Positions 35,101 to 42,323 of a stretch of 64,000 bases of DNA are shown here, piece after piece. A program made the translations under genes and the position numbers. A model generated the notes under the pieces. It was not told where the DNA came from and did no database searches. It saw only the letters and a program-made list of their open reading frames with translations. Position 1 is the stretch's first letter; each line of letters opens with the position of its first letter. The DNA is from Caulobacter sp. S45 (GTDB taxonomy: Bacteria; Pseudomonadota; Alphaproteobacteria; Caulobacterales; Caulobacteraceae), in the NCBI RefSeq assembly GCF_009765965.1, contig NZ_LMUL01000002.1, positions 1 to 64,000 on the forward strand. The letters are read 5' to 3'.

Positions 35101-36450
35101 CGGAGCCTCGCCGAGGATCCACGCCCCCGGCAGCAGTTGGCTGTGCGCCTCGCCGGCGTAGATCACTGTCTCCAGTTGGGCGTCGGAGACCTTGGACTCC
35201 GCGACCAGGCCAGTCGGCAAGATGGGCCGGTAGGTCGGCGCCGGCGGCGCCACCGAGGCCATCGGTCCAGATTCCACGAGCGGGGAGGGGTGGGGCGCGC
35301 AATGCGCGAACACCACCCTGCCCAGCCGGTAAGCCTGGTAGAGGCCGACGTCGTGGCCTTCGCCTGACCAGGGACAGGTCTCGTAGGCGACCGGAGCAGT
35401 ATCGGCGAGGAACGCCAATCGGCCCGCCGGCGCGGCGAGGGCGCGGGCCCGGGGCGCCAGGATGGCCACCGTGTTGAGCGAGCGGAACTGCCGCGCCTGG
35501 GCGCTCGGTCGCGCGACGATCCCAGCCGCCGACTTGGCCGCGTCGGCCAGGGTGTCGGCCGAGATCACCGGCGCCATCGGCTCGGCCTCGCCGCCCCGGT
35601 CGACCACCAGCAGGCCCGTCTCCACCGAGGTCCCGTGCTTGGCGTAGGCCCGCTCGGGAAACCGCAGGCGAAGCACGACGCGGCCGCGGGCGGCGAGCGC
35701 GCGCAACGCCGCCGCGTCGTCGAACAGACGCGCCGGCACTATGGCCGCCAGTCGGCCGCCGTCGGCCAGGCCATTCAAGGCGGCGTCCAGATGGGCCTCA
35801 AGATGCTGGAAGGGCGGATTGACCAGGGCGACGTGGAACGCACCCGAGGTCTTCAGGAGGTCCGGCAGGTGGACGGCGTCGTGCTGGGAGCGGTCAGCCA
35901 GGGGGAAGAGACCTTCGAGCAGGGCGTAGCGGCTCGCCGCACGTTCGTTCAAGCTCAGCGTCCCGCCACAGGCCTCGGCCAGAATGGCCAGAAGGCCGGT
36001 GCCGGCGGACGGCTCCAGGACCAGGTCCCCCGCACGCACTTGGGCCGCCAGAACCGCCAGCGCGCCCAGCTCGGGCGGGGTGGAGAACTGGTCCAACGCC
36101 ACCTGCTCCTCCGAGCGGCGGGTGTGGGTGAGGGTCAGGCCGGACAGGTTGGCCAGAAGCGCGACGATGTCGGCGGGCGCGTCCTCCAGGCGGCCGATCT
36201 GCGGCGCCAACCGGCGCAGCTGGAACACCAAGGCCGCCTCGATGGCGTCATAGGCGTCCCGCCACAACCAGGCGCCTTCGGCGTCGGATCCGCCGAAGGT
36301 GGTGGTCATGACGCCGGCCACCAGTTTGCGGTCCAGCGCGCGCGACCGGTTGAGGTGAGGGGTCAGCGCGCGGGCGGCGGCAAGAAGGTTGGCGGCATGA
36401 TGGTCCGCGCCGGCGGCGGCTATGGTGAAGAGCGGAAGCAGAGCGTTCAT
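32191..36450 (-). CDS. Giant fused DNA methylase / strawberry-notch-type helicase
   Basis: About 1,419 residues from ATG 36450 (MNALLPLFTIAAAGADHH). Part one is an adenine-methyltransferase-like fold: EPSAGTGLLAILAEA at about 144 (SAM binding) and LVNPPFQHLEAHL at about 208 (NPPF catalytic motif). Part two is a strawberry-notch superfamily 2 ATPase: GDGTGCGKGREIAG near 473 (Walker A), VIVFDEAHAMANA near 580, VSATGATTAENL, and the C-terminal helicase half with FSDAGGTGRSYHADL near 942 and GLGRSHRTNQA. The fusion is common on conjugative plasmids, and a role in DNA entry or modification is suspected but unproven. Confidence 0.88.
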   Translation of the reverse strand: MNALLPLFTIAAAGADHHAANLLAAARALTPHLNRSRALDRKLVAGVMTTTFGGSDAEGAWLWRDAYDAIEAALVFQLRRLAPQIGRLEDAPADIVALLANLSGLTLTHTRRSEEQVALDQFSTPPELGALAVLAAQVRAGDLVLEPSAGTGLLAILAEACGGTLSLNERAASRYALLEGLFPLADRSQHDAVHLPDLLKTSGAFHVALVNPPFQHLEAHLDAALNGLADGGRLAAIVPARLFDDAAALRALAARGRVVLRLRFPERAYAKHGTSVETGLLVVDRGGEAEPMAPVISADTLADAAKSAAGIVARPSAQARQFRSLNTVAILAPRARALAAPAGRLAFLADTAPVAYETCPWSGEGHDVGLYQAYRLGRVVFAHCAPHPSPLVESGPMASVAPPAPTYRPILPTGLVAESKVSDAQLETVIYAGEAHSQLLPGAWILGEAPHLVVLTADDHPGAVRFRKGHFLGDGTGCGKGREIAGVIADNLAQGRRRAVWLSKNDPLLEDARRDWMAIGGTAADITPQSAWKQADAIRMDQGVLYTTYATLRQPARGDRPSRLDQIVTWLGADFDGVIVFDEAHAMANAAGGGKGARGTKKASQQGMAGLALQNRLPNARILYVSATGATTAENLAYAARLGLWGGPEAPFPTRDAFMNAVETGGVAVMELIARELKAMGLYIARSLSFEGVEYEALRHPLSENDIGVWDAWADAYQLIHRNLRAALDAVGVSEDGKPKSGQAASAVMSAFEGAKLRFFGHLLSGLKAPSLVASIREDLAAGRSAVVQVVSTNEAVMERRLAEIPPEEWNNLAVDLTPKDQVLDYLMGAFPVMAMQAVEDDSGAVTMVPVTDEAGRPVASQEALRLRDELVTNLACLPAVPGVLDAVLDHLGTEQVAEITGRSRRVIVRDGRRVVERRSASAAKAETDAFMAGKKRVLVFSDAGGTGRSYHADLAAQNQQRRVHYLVEPGWRADSAIQGLGRSHRTNQACAPLFRPVTTDIHGEKRFTSTIARRLDSLGALTRGERRTAGNGLFRAEDNLESPFAHRALQAFYVGLHFGNVEAMSRPTFEEKTGLRLLDHEGNLKDADDMPPMNTFLNRLLALRIADQNALFAAFDAILSSILERAAQSGLLDRGMEDIVADDVAILDEEVVRTDAVTGAQTKLLRFQVRTRRELTSPDEALAGLERDGVVFAVNSKSGRAALVVQGLTTTDDQDHLIPAVRLIRPEKRTIASLKGFEESAWEATGEAAWRGAWDKEVAEADPWITRDLVLVSGLLLPIWTHLPDKGTSVRRLKAPDGRRWLGRLIDPGQVPALKVALGLSDVANAYGDPHQVSRLILEDGVALCLAGGLWLRRAKVMDRMRIEVVGAASQRSSFAALGCFTEIIAYTPRVFVPVEQAQVLAAVLAKWPPQSVLPKAA

Positions 36451-36537
36451 GACCGGGGTCCAGATCACCCGCGGCGGAGGGCGCCTCCCTCCAGTCCCGA
36501 CGGGCTCGCCCCGTCCCCTCCCTGCCTCCTCCTCCCC

Positions 36538-36780
36538 TTACGCGGCGGCCAGGCGCTCCAGATAGGTCTCGGCCCGCGCGCGATTGGCCGGCGAGCGGAG
36601 GGGGTCCGTGGCCGCACGGGCCAGGGCGGCGACGGCGTCGCCCGCCTGTTGCTCGGGTCCCACGCCAAGGTGGGCCCAACCGGCGGCCAGCTGCGGGTCG
36701 CGCGGGGCGGGCAGGGGATGGCGCGCGATGCGGAACAGGATCGCCAAGTCTTCGTCTTCTCGGCCGTCAAGATTGGTCAT
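36538..36780 (-). CDS. Small hypothetical protein, 80 aa
   Basis: MTNLDGREDEDLAILFRIAR, then a stretch with HLGVGPEQQAGDAVAALARA and a final ETYLERLAAA. Mostly helical, no membrane segment. The start ATG 36780 is preferred over 36792. It lies between the ParB-like gene (with a terminator between) and the giant methylase/helicase. Coding potential is moderate; no family recognised. Confidence 0.5.
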   Translation of the reverse strand: MTNLDGREDEDLAILFRIARHPLPAPRDPQLAAGWAHLGVGPEQQAGDAVAALARAATDPLRSPANRARAETYLERLAAA

Positions 36781-36841
36781 GGGGGTCTCCATTGGGGGTC
36801 AGGTCCCGCGACAGCATGGAGTCACGACCATCAGCCGGGGC

Positions 36842-36874
36842 AAAAAAAGAGCCCACACCGTGAAGCGGGGGCTC
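36842..36874 (-). terminator. Terminator after the ParB-like gene
   Basis: GAGCCC (36849-36854) pairs with GGGCTC (36869-36874); on the minus strand the hairpin is followed by seven T (36842-36848). It lies 22 bp after the stop codon of the ParB-like gene. Confidence 0.75.
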
Positions 36875-36895
36875 AAGGGTGAAGGCCCCGAGCGG

Positions 36896-38902
36896 TTAGG
36901 CCGCGACCGCCAGCACCTCGGCATCGTCTGGAGCGGCATCGGCCTCGGCGCTCGCCTCAACCGCCTGCTCCACAACCGGCGTCTCCCAGGACAACGCCGC
37001 CGGCGCCCATTGCCGCTCGGCCGCCGCCTCGGCGACGAAGGTCACCAGGTCGTCCTTCTTCAAGGTCTTCGCCCGGTCGTCCTCTATCCCCATCTCTTCC
37101 AGGAGCGCGGTCAGCTGCTTCTTGGAGTGGACGGCGAGGTACGGGTGATCGGGGGTCCAATGGGCCGAGATATCCGCGGCGCACAGCGCGGCGATCTCGG
37201 CGGCCTCGGCCCGGGCGGCGTGGCGAATCGAGGTGGTCCGGTCTTCACGCAGGTTCAGCGATACGGCCACCAGCTCGGCCATCAGCGCCATCTTCTGCCC
37301 GTGCGGCAGGGTTTCCACCCAGGCGATGGGGCGAAGTCCCGACGCGCGGTACGCGGCGCGCCGGGCGTCCAATCGATCGCGCACCTCGCCGTCCAGAGCC
37401 GCAATCGGCGAGGTGTTCCCGCGCCGATAGGCTGTCGCCGAGATGTGGGCGGCCGACCCCTCCAGGCTGCCCGCGCTGTGCAGGGCCAGTTGCTTGAAGA
37501 GCTGGGCCACCAGCACGGTCAGAGCCGCGCCCGGATCATCGGCCAGGTCGCGGATCAGACCGCGGGTGGCGACGTCGGTGCGGGTCTCATGCAGGACGTG
37601 GCTGGAGCCCTCCACCTCGACATCGGCCTTGGGCACCTCGACGTCGTCGTAGGCCTGACGGCCGTAGCGCGTGACGGTCGCGTCCGGCTCGTCGTCGCCG
37701 TCCTCCTCGGTCTCGTCCGCCAGGTCGTCTATCGGCAGGGGCTCGGCGTAGAAGGTCGCCTTTACCCCATAGCCTTCGGCGGCTGGCGAGATCAGCACTG
37801 CGCCGATCTTGGCGTGAACCAATCCCACGCCGGCCTCGGCCGCCATCGCCATGAGAAGCGGGCCGAGCGCCACCGGCGCGTCATCGGCCTCGGGATCGAG
37901 ATCCTGCAGGGCGCTGGAAACCTGCGTCACCCGGTAGCGCGCTTCCTCCAGGGCGGTCGTCTCTTCGTCGCTCAGCCGGTGCTCGTAGAGGTAGGGCACC
38001 CGGTTGAACCCGTCCGGCGCCCCGAACCCGCCATCGGCGCCGACGAACACGGCCAGGGCCTCGGCCTGCAGATGGTCGACGAGGGGCTGGACCCGGTCGC
38101 GCCAAACGGTCTGCAGGATCTCCGGATCGAGCAAGGCGTCAGGAAACTCGCCGAACAGGTCCGAAGAGACCCGGCCGCCGGCGGCGACGTAACGATCCAT
38201 GCCCACTAGGGCGAACCTCGCGTCCTCCACCGTGACCTTGTCCTGATGCAGCATGGCGCGCAGCTGGTAGTCCTGCAGGTGGCCGTCGAGCGCCGACTGG
38301 GCAATCTCGGCCTGCTGCTTCTTGTCGGGCAGGCGCGCGAACAAGCGCACCTGCTTCAAGGTCAGCTTGCCGCCGCGCAGCGCCGTCAGCACCTTGATGT
38401 GCACGCCCGACAGCGCCTCCAGCCGCTTGATCTCCAGTTCGGCGTAGCCCAGGGCGGCGGAGATGGCGCGAGTGTCCATCTTGGCCTTGCGCAGCTTGCC
38501 GATGGCGACGATCACGTCGGCGATGTGGACCGGGGCGTGCTCGGTGTTGGGCAGGACGATGGCGGCCATCTGCTGAGCCGGGGTTTCGGCCAGCAGGCAG
38601 TCCACCAGGTAGTCGTCGTCAATCTCGCCGCGCTCGCGCAGCACGATCAGGGCGAAGCGGCGGCGACGCCCATCCAGGGCCATGAAGGCCTGCTCGGACT
38701 TCTTGCCAGGGCGAACGATCGGCGGGATCACCACGCCGGCGGCGGCGATGGTGTCGGCCAGCTGCGGCACGCCGTCGTCGGCCGGTTCGTGGAAGCGCAG
38801 ATTCTCCTTGGCCAGGCCCAGGTCGCCCAGGCGCACCTGGATGCGGGCCATGGCGGCGGGCGCGGCGGCAGGGGAAGCGGTGTCGGTCACAACGTCGGTC
38901 AT
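36896..38902 (-). CDS. Large ParB/RepB/Spo0J-type nuclease-domain protein
   Basis: 668 residues, about twice the length of a normal ParB. The N-terminus has the ParB fold: [20 protein letters not shown], then [20 protein letters not shown] and [13 protein letters not shown] (the ParB box II-like GxRR). An HTH follows ([19 protein letters not shown]) and then [18 protein letters not shown]. The C-terminal 350 residues are acidic and unassigned. Since the parA operon already has its own partner, this protein is probably not the partition protein; family members of this size are found with the SBNO and DUF2493 genes on conjugative plasmids. Confidence 0.82.
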   Translation of the reverse strand: MTDVVTDTASPAAAPAAMARIQVRLGDLGLAKENLRFHEPADDGVPQLADTIAAAGVVIPPIVRPGKKSEQAFMALDGRRRRFALIVLRERGEIDDDYLVDCLLAETPAQQMAAIVLPNTEHAPVHIADVIVAIGKLRKAKMDTRAISAALGYAELEIKRLEALSGVHIKVLTALRGGKLTLKQVRLFARLPDKKQQAEIAQSALDGHLQDYQLRAMLHQDKVTVEDARFALVGMDRYVAAGGRVSSDLFGEFPDALLDPEILQTVWRDRVQPLVDHLQAEALAVFVGADGGFGAPDGFNRVPYLYEHRLSDEETTALEEARYRVTQVSSALQDLDPEADDAPVALGPLLMAMAAEAGVGLVHAKIGAVLISPAAEGYGVKATFYAEPLPIDDLADETEEDGDDEPDATVTRYGRQAYDDVEVPKADVEVEGSSHVLHETRTDVATRGLIRDLADDPGAALTVLVAQLFKQLALHSAGSLEGSAAHISATAYRRGNTSPIAALDGEVRDRLDARRAAYRASGLRPIAWVETLPHGQKMALMAELVAVSLNLREDRTTSIRHAARAEAAEIAALCAADISAHWTPDHPYLAVHSKKQLTALLEEMGIEDDRAKTLKKDDLVTFVAEAAAERQWAPAALSWETPVVEQAVEASAEADAAPDDAEVLAVAA

Positions 38903-38979
38903 CAGGATCAGGCTCCAGCGCCTGGGCGAGGGTCATCCTGCCCCTTCGGCGCACCCCACCGATCCCTTCCTCTCTCCTT

Positions 38980-39891
38980 TCAGAGCAGCCGCCGGCCCCC
39001 TGTCTCGGCCATGGCCAAGTCGGGCCAGTCCCCGTGCGGCGCGGGCGGGAAGACCATCTCCGCCGCCACGCCCTGATCTTCCAGCCGAACGGCCAAGCGC
39101 GCCGCTGAGGCCTCGCCGTCGGACCCGTTGTCGCCGGCGATCAGCACCGCTTCCACGCCCTCCGGGGCGATCCAGCCGCGCAGGTTGGAGGTGGACAGCA
39201 GCGCCCAAGCCGGCAGGCCGAAGCGCTGGCTCGCCACCAACGTGGTCACCCCGCCCTCGGCCACCAGCAGCTTGGGACCCGGCGTATCGAAGCGCACCGC
39301 GCTGGCCTGCGGCATGACCCCAACGGTCTTGCGCGAGAGCTTCAGGTCCGTGGCGCGATGGCCGCCAGGGGTCAGGTAGGTCAGCTCAATGGCGCTCAAA
39401 CCCCCGTCCGGCCCTCGCACGCCCAACATCAGCGCGGGGCGGGTGCGGCTCTTGGCGGCGTAGGCCGCGGTCGGCGCCTCGGCCAGATAGCGGGCGGCGT
39501 CGGGGCCGGGTAGGGCGCGGGTCACGCCGCGCCGGCGCAGATACTGCGCCGCCGGCGAGCGGCCGAGCGGGCGGCCGGTCTCCCACAGGCGCTGGGCCGT
39601 GGCGACGCGCAGAGTCCGCGAGGCGGGCGGTGCGCTGATGCGGGGCGCGGCGGAGCCGATCACCAGGCTGGTCGGGCGGTTCTCGCCGTCGATCAGGCCG
39701 CGGCCGCGCAGGTCGTCCAGCACGGCCTTCCAGTCGCCGTCGCCAAAGCAGTGGGCCACCACCCGCTCGTTTTCATAGAGCAGCGACACCGAGCGGTCGA
39801 ACCGGCTGTGGCCGGGCGCGGGCACATTGGCCCGCCGGCCGCCCTCATAGAGCTCCCCTCCAAGCGCGCGCACGATCTGAACCAGGGACAT
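38980..39891 (-). CDS. Toprim-domain protein (plasmid primase-like)
   Basis: 303 residues. The N-terminal part (about 1-60) has GELYEGGRRANVPAPGHSRF, where phage-type primases carry a zinc finger, but cysteines are missing. The TOPRIM domain is at about 205-280: LLVAEGGVTTLVASQRFGLP with the conserved Glu, and AVLIAGDNGSDGEASAARLA with the second acidic cluster. It resembles the DUF7146/Toprim proteins of mobile elements, probably priming the transferred strand. Two dyads lie upstream of it. Confidence 0.75.
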   Translation of the reverse strand: MSLVQIVRALGGELYEGGRRANVPAPGHSRFDRSVSLLYENERVVAHCFGDGDWKAVLDDLRGRGLIDGENRPTSLVIGSAAPRISAPPASRTLRVATAQRLWETGRPLGRSPAAQYLRRRGVTRALPGPDAARYLAEAPTAAYAAKSRTRPALMLGVRGPDGGLSAIELTYLTPGGHRATDLKLSRKTVGVMPQASAVRFDTPGPKLLVAEGGVTTLVASQRFGLPAWALLSTSNLRGWIAPEGVEAVLIAGDNGSDGEASAARLAVRLEDQGVAAEMVFPPAPHGDWPDLAMAETGGRRLL

Positions 39892-40060
39892 GGCTGGCGA
39901 CCTCCTTCAAACGTCCGCCACCCAGGTCCCTTCCTCCTGCTCCCGGGGCGTTGCGGGTCCGCCCGCAGAGGGGGTCGGACGAGACGGGGCTCGGCCGCAG
40001 GGGGAGACCTCCCCCTCCAGCCTGCGTCAGACCAGGAAACCATGTCCGTCAGAGCCCGCC

Positions 40061-40078
40061 ACCCGTAGGCTTCAGGGT
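40061..40078. promoter_or_regulatory. ACCCG..GGGT dyad upstream of the Toprim gene (copy C)
   Basis: ACCCGTAGGCTTCAGGGT matches copy D in 15 of 18 positions but its right arm is degraded. It lies 170 bp before the Toprim start, in a 193-bp gap that also has TGCGGG-TCCG-CCCGCA near 39950. Confidence 0.35.
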
Positions 40079-40084
40079 CCCAGG

Positions 40085-40411
40085 TCAGTCTCGGGGTCGC
40101 CGCTTGAACAGGGAGGGGCCCTTGGCCGTCACCTCCGCACGCCCCGCCGCACCCAGCAGGACTTCGCGCGTGACGTAGAGCCCGATCGAGACCGCGCCCA
40201 AGGCGAAGAACAGATCAGCCGAATGGATGATCAAAGACCAGAAGGCCGCCAGCGCGAGGATGGCCATCACGACCTGAGAGCCAAGATACAGGCGAAAGGT
40301 GCGCCGCTCGAAGACCTGCCGGCGATCGAAGATCAGCCAGACCAACACCACTTCATGGGCGATATAGGCGGCGATGACGGCAAGACCGAAAAGGGTGGGC
40401 GCATCGTCCAT
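40085..40411 (-). CDS. Small multi-pass membrane protein
   Basis: 108 residues with three hydrophobic helices, about 7-27 (LFGLAVIAAYIAHEVVLVWL), 45-65 (VVMAILALAAFWSLIIHSA) and 67-88, and a basic C-terminal tail (SLFKRRPRD). No family recognised. A dyad of the lux-box-like family is centred 90 bp before its start, so it may be co-regulated with the transfer genes; an entry-exclusion or envelope role would fit but is a guess. Confidence 0.65.
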   Translation of the reverse strand: MDDAPTLFGLAVIAAYIAHEVVLVWLIFDRRQVFERRTFRLYLGSQVVMAILALAAFWSLIIHSADLFFALGAVSIGLYVTREVLLGAAGRAEVTAKGPSLFKRRPRD

Positions 40412-40492
40412 GGTGCGGCTGCAGGCCTATTCGTTCTGAAGCGGCGCCAAGAGGCCGCCAGCCCTCGAAAGACCAGGTCTGCGCGGGATGCA

Positions 40493-40510
40493 ACCCGTAG
40501 GCCTGCGGGT
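40493..40510. promoter_or_regulatory. Lux-box-like dyad upstream of the small membrane protein (copy D)
   Basis: ACCCGTAGGCCTGCGGGT has 8-bp arms with one G:T-type mismatch. Its last base belongs to the stop codon of the neighbouring gene. No T-run follows on either strand, which argues against an intrinsic terminator. Confidence 0.55.
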
Positions 40511-41283
40511 CAGAACGGCGGGGCGGGTGGTCCCTTCAGGTAGGCGTCGAACCCCGCAAGCTCGTCCCAGCTCTGCGGCGGCTCCTGGAACATGGCGCGA
40601 AGCCCTTCGGCCAATTCGCGGTGACTGGTCGTCCCCAAAATCCCCGCGTCCGTCGACAGCTCGAAGTCGATCGACCCGTTCCACAGATTGATCCGGCCAT
40701 AGCCCGGTGCGAACGCCACTGAGTCCCGCTGCTTGGGCACCTCATGCTTGGCCAGCGCCATGCGCAGGGCCTCCATCAGACCGAAGGTCACATGGATCCG
40801 CCGTAGGTCCGCATCGAGGACGTCCAGCGCGTTGGGAAGCGCGGCGATGGTCCGCAGCTGGCTTGCGCGCATCTCGCGGGCGGTGTGCCGGTAGGAGAGG
40901 GGCTTTTCCAGCTGCGCGAGGCGCGCCTCGACGCGGCCTTCCTTGATCAGCTTCATCGTGTCCTTCACCCGCTGCTTCCAGGTGCGCAGCAACTCGTAGG
41001 CCGCGAATATCCACATCTGCGACTGGGCAAGCACGAAAGCGGTGTCGGGCGGGGTCCCGTCTTGCGTCATCCGCTCGCGCATCAGCCGGCTCTCAAGCAG
41101 ATTGATGAAGGTGTCGACCAGGCCGAGATTGGTCACCTGCATGCTGAGGAAGGGGTCGCTCCCCAGCATCGTCAGTTGCCGCAGGGCGGCGGTAAAGGCG
41201 CCGGGATCCAAGGTCGCGGCGTCCGCCCAATCGGGGCTCTGATCAGGTTCGTCATAGTCTTCAGGATAGTCCGACGGGTCCAT
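40510..41283 (-). CDS. Hypothetical protein, 257 aa
   Basis: A soluble, mainly helical protein. The N-terminus is acidic (MDPSDYPEDYDEPDQSPDW); the middle has MWIFAAYELLRTWKQRVKD and YRHTAREMRASQLRTI; the C-terminus is beta-rich (GRINLWNGSIDFEL). No membrane segment is long enough. No family recognised. It lies behind the short XRE gene on the same strand with a 62-bp gap. Confidence 0.65.
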   Translation of the reverse strand: MDPSDYPEDYDEPDQSPDWADAATLDPGAFTAALRQLTMLGSDPFLSMQVTNLGLVDTFINLLESRLMRERMTQDGTPPDTAFVLAQSQMWIFAAYELLRTWKQRVKDTMKLIKEGRVEARLAQLEKPLSYRHTAREMRASQLRTIAALPNALDVLDADLRRIHVTFGLMEALRMALAKHEVPKQRDSVAFAPGYGRINLWNGSIDFELSTDAGILGTTSHRELAEGLRAMFQEPPQSWDELAGFDAYLKGPPAPPF

Positions 41284-41345
41284 GGCGGGTCCTCCCGCAC
41301 GAGACCGTGCGCAGACGTAAGTCTGCCCGCCCGCCCGGCGAAGAC

Positions 41346-41579
41346 CTAAGCCTTCGCGTCCGGCTCGACGGCGGGCGTCTTCAACAGATCCAGAGGCTCC
41401 GCGCCCAGGACCTCGGCGAACTTCTCGACCATCGCCAAGGTGGGATTGCGCTGACCGCGCTCCAGCTGGCCGACATAGGTGGTGGCCACGCGGACATCAT
41501 CCGCCAACGCCTCGATCGACAGGCCCTTCTTCTTCCTCAACTGTCGGACGTTCTGACCGAACGCTTTACTCAGACGCAT
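41346..41579 (-). CDS. Short XRE-family regulator
   Basis: A 77-residue HTH protein from ATG 41579 (MRLSKAFGQNVRQLRKKKGL). The five-helix XRE domain covers almost the whole protein: SIEALADDVRVATTYVGQLE and then RGQRNPTLAMVEKFAEVLG. It is divergent from a second XRE gene at 41712, with a perfect palindrome between them, so the pair may form a bistable or mutually repressing switch. Confidence 0.82.
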   Translation of the reverse strand: MRLSKAFGQNVRQLRKKKGLSIEALADDVRVATTYVGQLERGQRNPTLAMVEKFAEVLGAEPLDLLKTPAVEPDAKA

Positions 41580-41612
41580 ACCGCACGGACTGGCGGAACG
41601 CCGATCTTCGCC

Positions 41613-41628
41613 AGTCACTATAGTGACT
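41613..41628. promoter_or_regulatory. Perfect 16-bp operator palindrome between two XRE genes
   Basis: AGTCACTATAGTGACT is a complete dyad, 33 bp before the minus-strand XRE start and 83 bp before the plus-strand one. The AT-rich centre CACTATAGTG is typical of XRE-type operators. Confidence 0.7.
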
Positions 41629-41711
41629 TATCTCTAGCGTCTTTGCGGTCAGCTTCGGTATGGGTGCATCCTGGCCCGCCGACCGGGCGACACGGCTCCA
41701 CGGGGCAGACG

Positions 41712-42107
41712 ATGGAACAGCAACAGCTGAACATGGAACGGCTCAGACTCGGGACGCGGCTGCGGGCCTGCCGCACCGCCGCCGGCCTGACCCGTCAGGC
41801 GCTCGCCGATCGGCTGCAGCTGAGCAAACGCCGAATCGGCGCCTTCGAGCGCGGCGCCGCCGCGATCTCCGCCGTTCAGTTGCTGGAGTTGGCGGTTATC
41901 ATGAAGGCGCCGATCACCGACTTCCTGACACTCTCAAGAGACGCGCTCCAAGGCGTGCCACCGACCGCGATCGACCTCCTCGCCGCCACCGACGAAGGGG
42001 CCGATCTGGCTGAGGCCTTCACCATGTTGAAGAGCCGCCGCTTGCGCCGGCATGTCGTCAAGCTCGCCCAAGAACTTGTCCACCAGGAGGATCAGCTCGG
42101 CGCATAG
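41712..42107 (+). CDS. XRE-family regulator, 131 aa
   Basis: From ATG 41712 (MEQQQLNMERLRLGTRLRAC); a later ATG at 41733 is possible. HTH at about 12-65: TAAGLTRQALADRLQLSKRR, then IGAFERGAAAISAVQLLELA. A C-terminal helical part (ADLAEAFTMLKSRRLRRHVV) may dimerise. Longer in-frame starts upstream are rejected because they would run through the operator and the opposite gene. Confidence 0.78.
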   Translation: MEQQQLNMERLRLGTRLRACRTAAGLTRQALADRLQLSKRRIGAFERGAAAISAVQLLELAVIMKAPITDFLTLSRDALQGVPPTAIDLLAATDEGADLAEAFTMLKSRRLRRHVVKLAQELVHQEDQLGA

Positions 42108-42323
42108 CCCGGTGTCGTTGAGGCATAAAATCCACCGCGAACCGGGCTCGCTATCACCCGTGTGACAGCGACCGTGACACGGGGCGGCCGAACGCCCGCC
42201 ATCACCGAACTTTATGCATCTGAATTCATTGCCTTAATACCACTTGCGCGACCGACGCGACAATGGAAGCCTCGCCCTGTAGTATCATTATAAATAGCGC
42301 AGTGTGACAAGGAGGGTCTTCCT

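Noticed and set aside
40493-40510. Reading the ACCCG dyads as intrinsic terminators
   Set aside because: No T-run follows on either strand, and copies also lie in front of genes and at oriV; operator is the better reading, although REP-like repeats remain possible.
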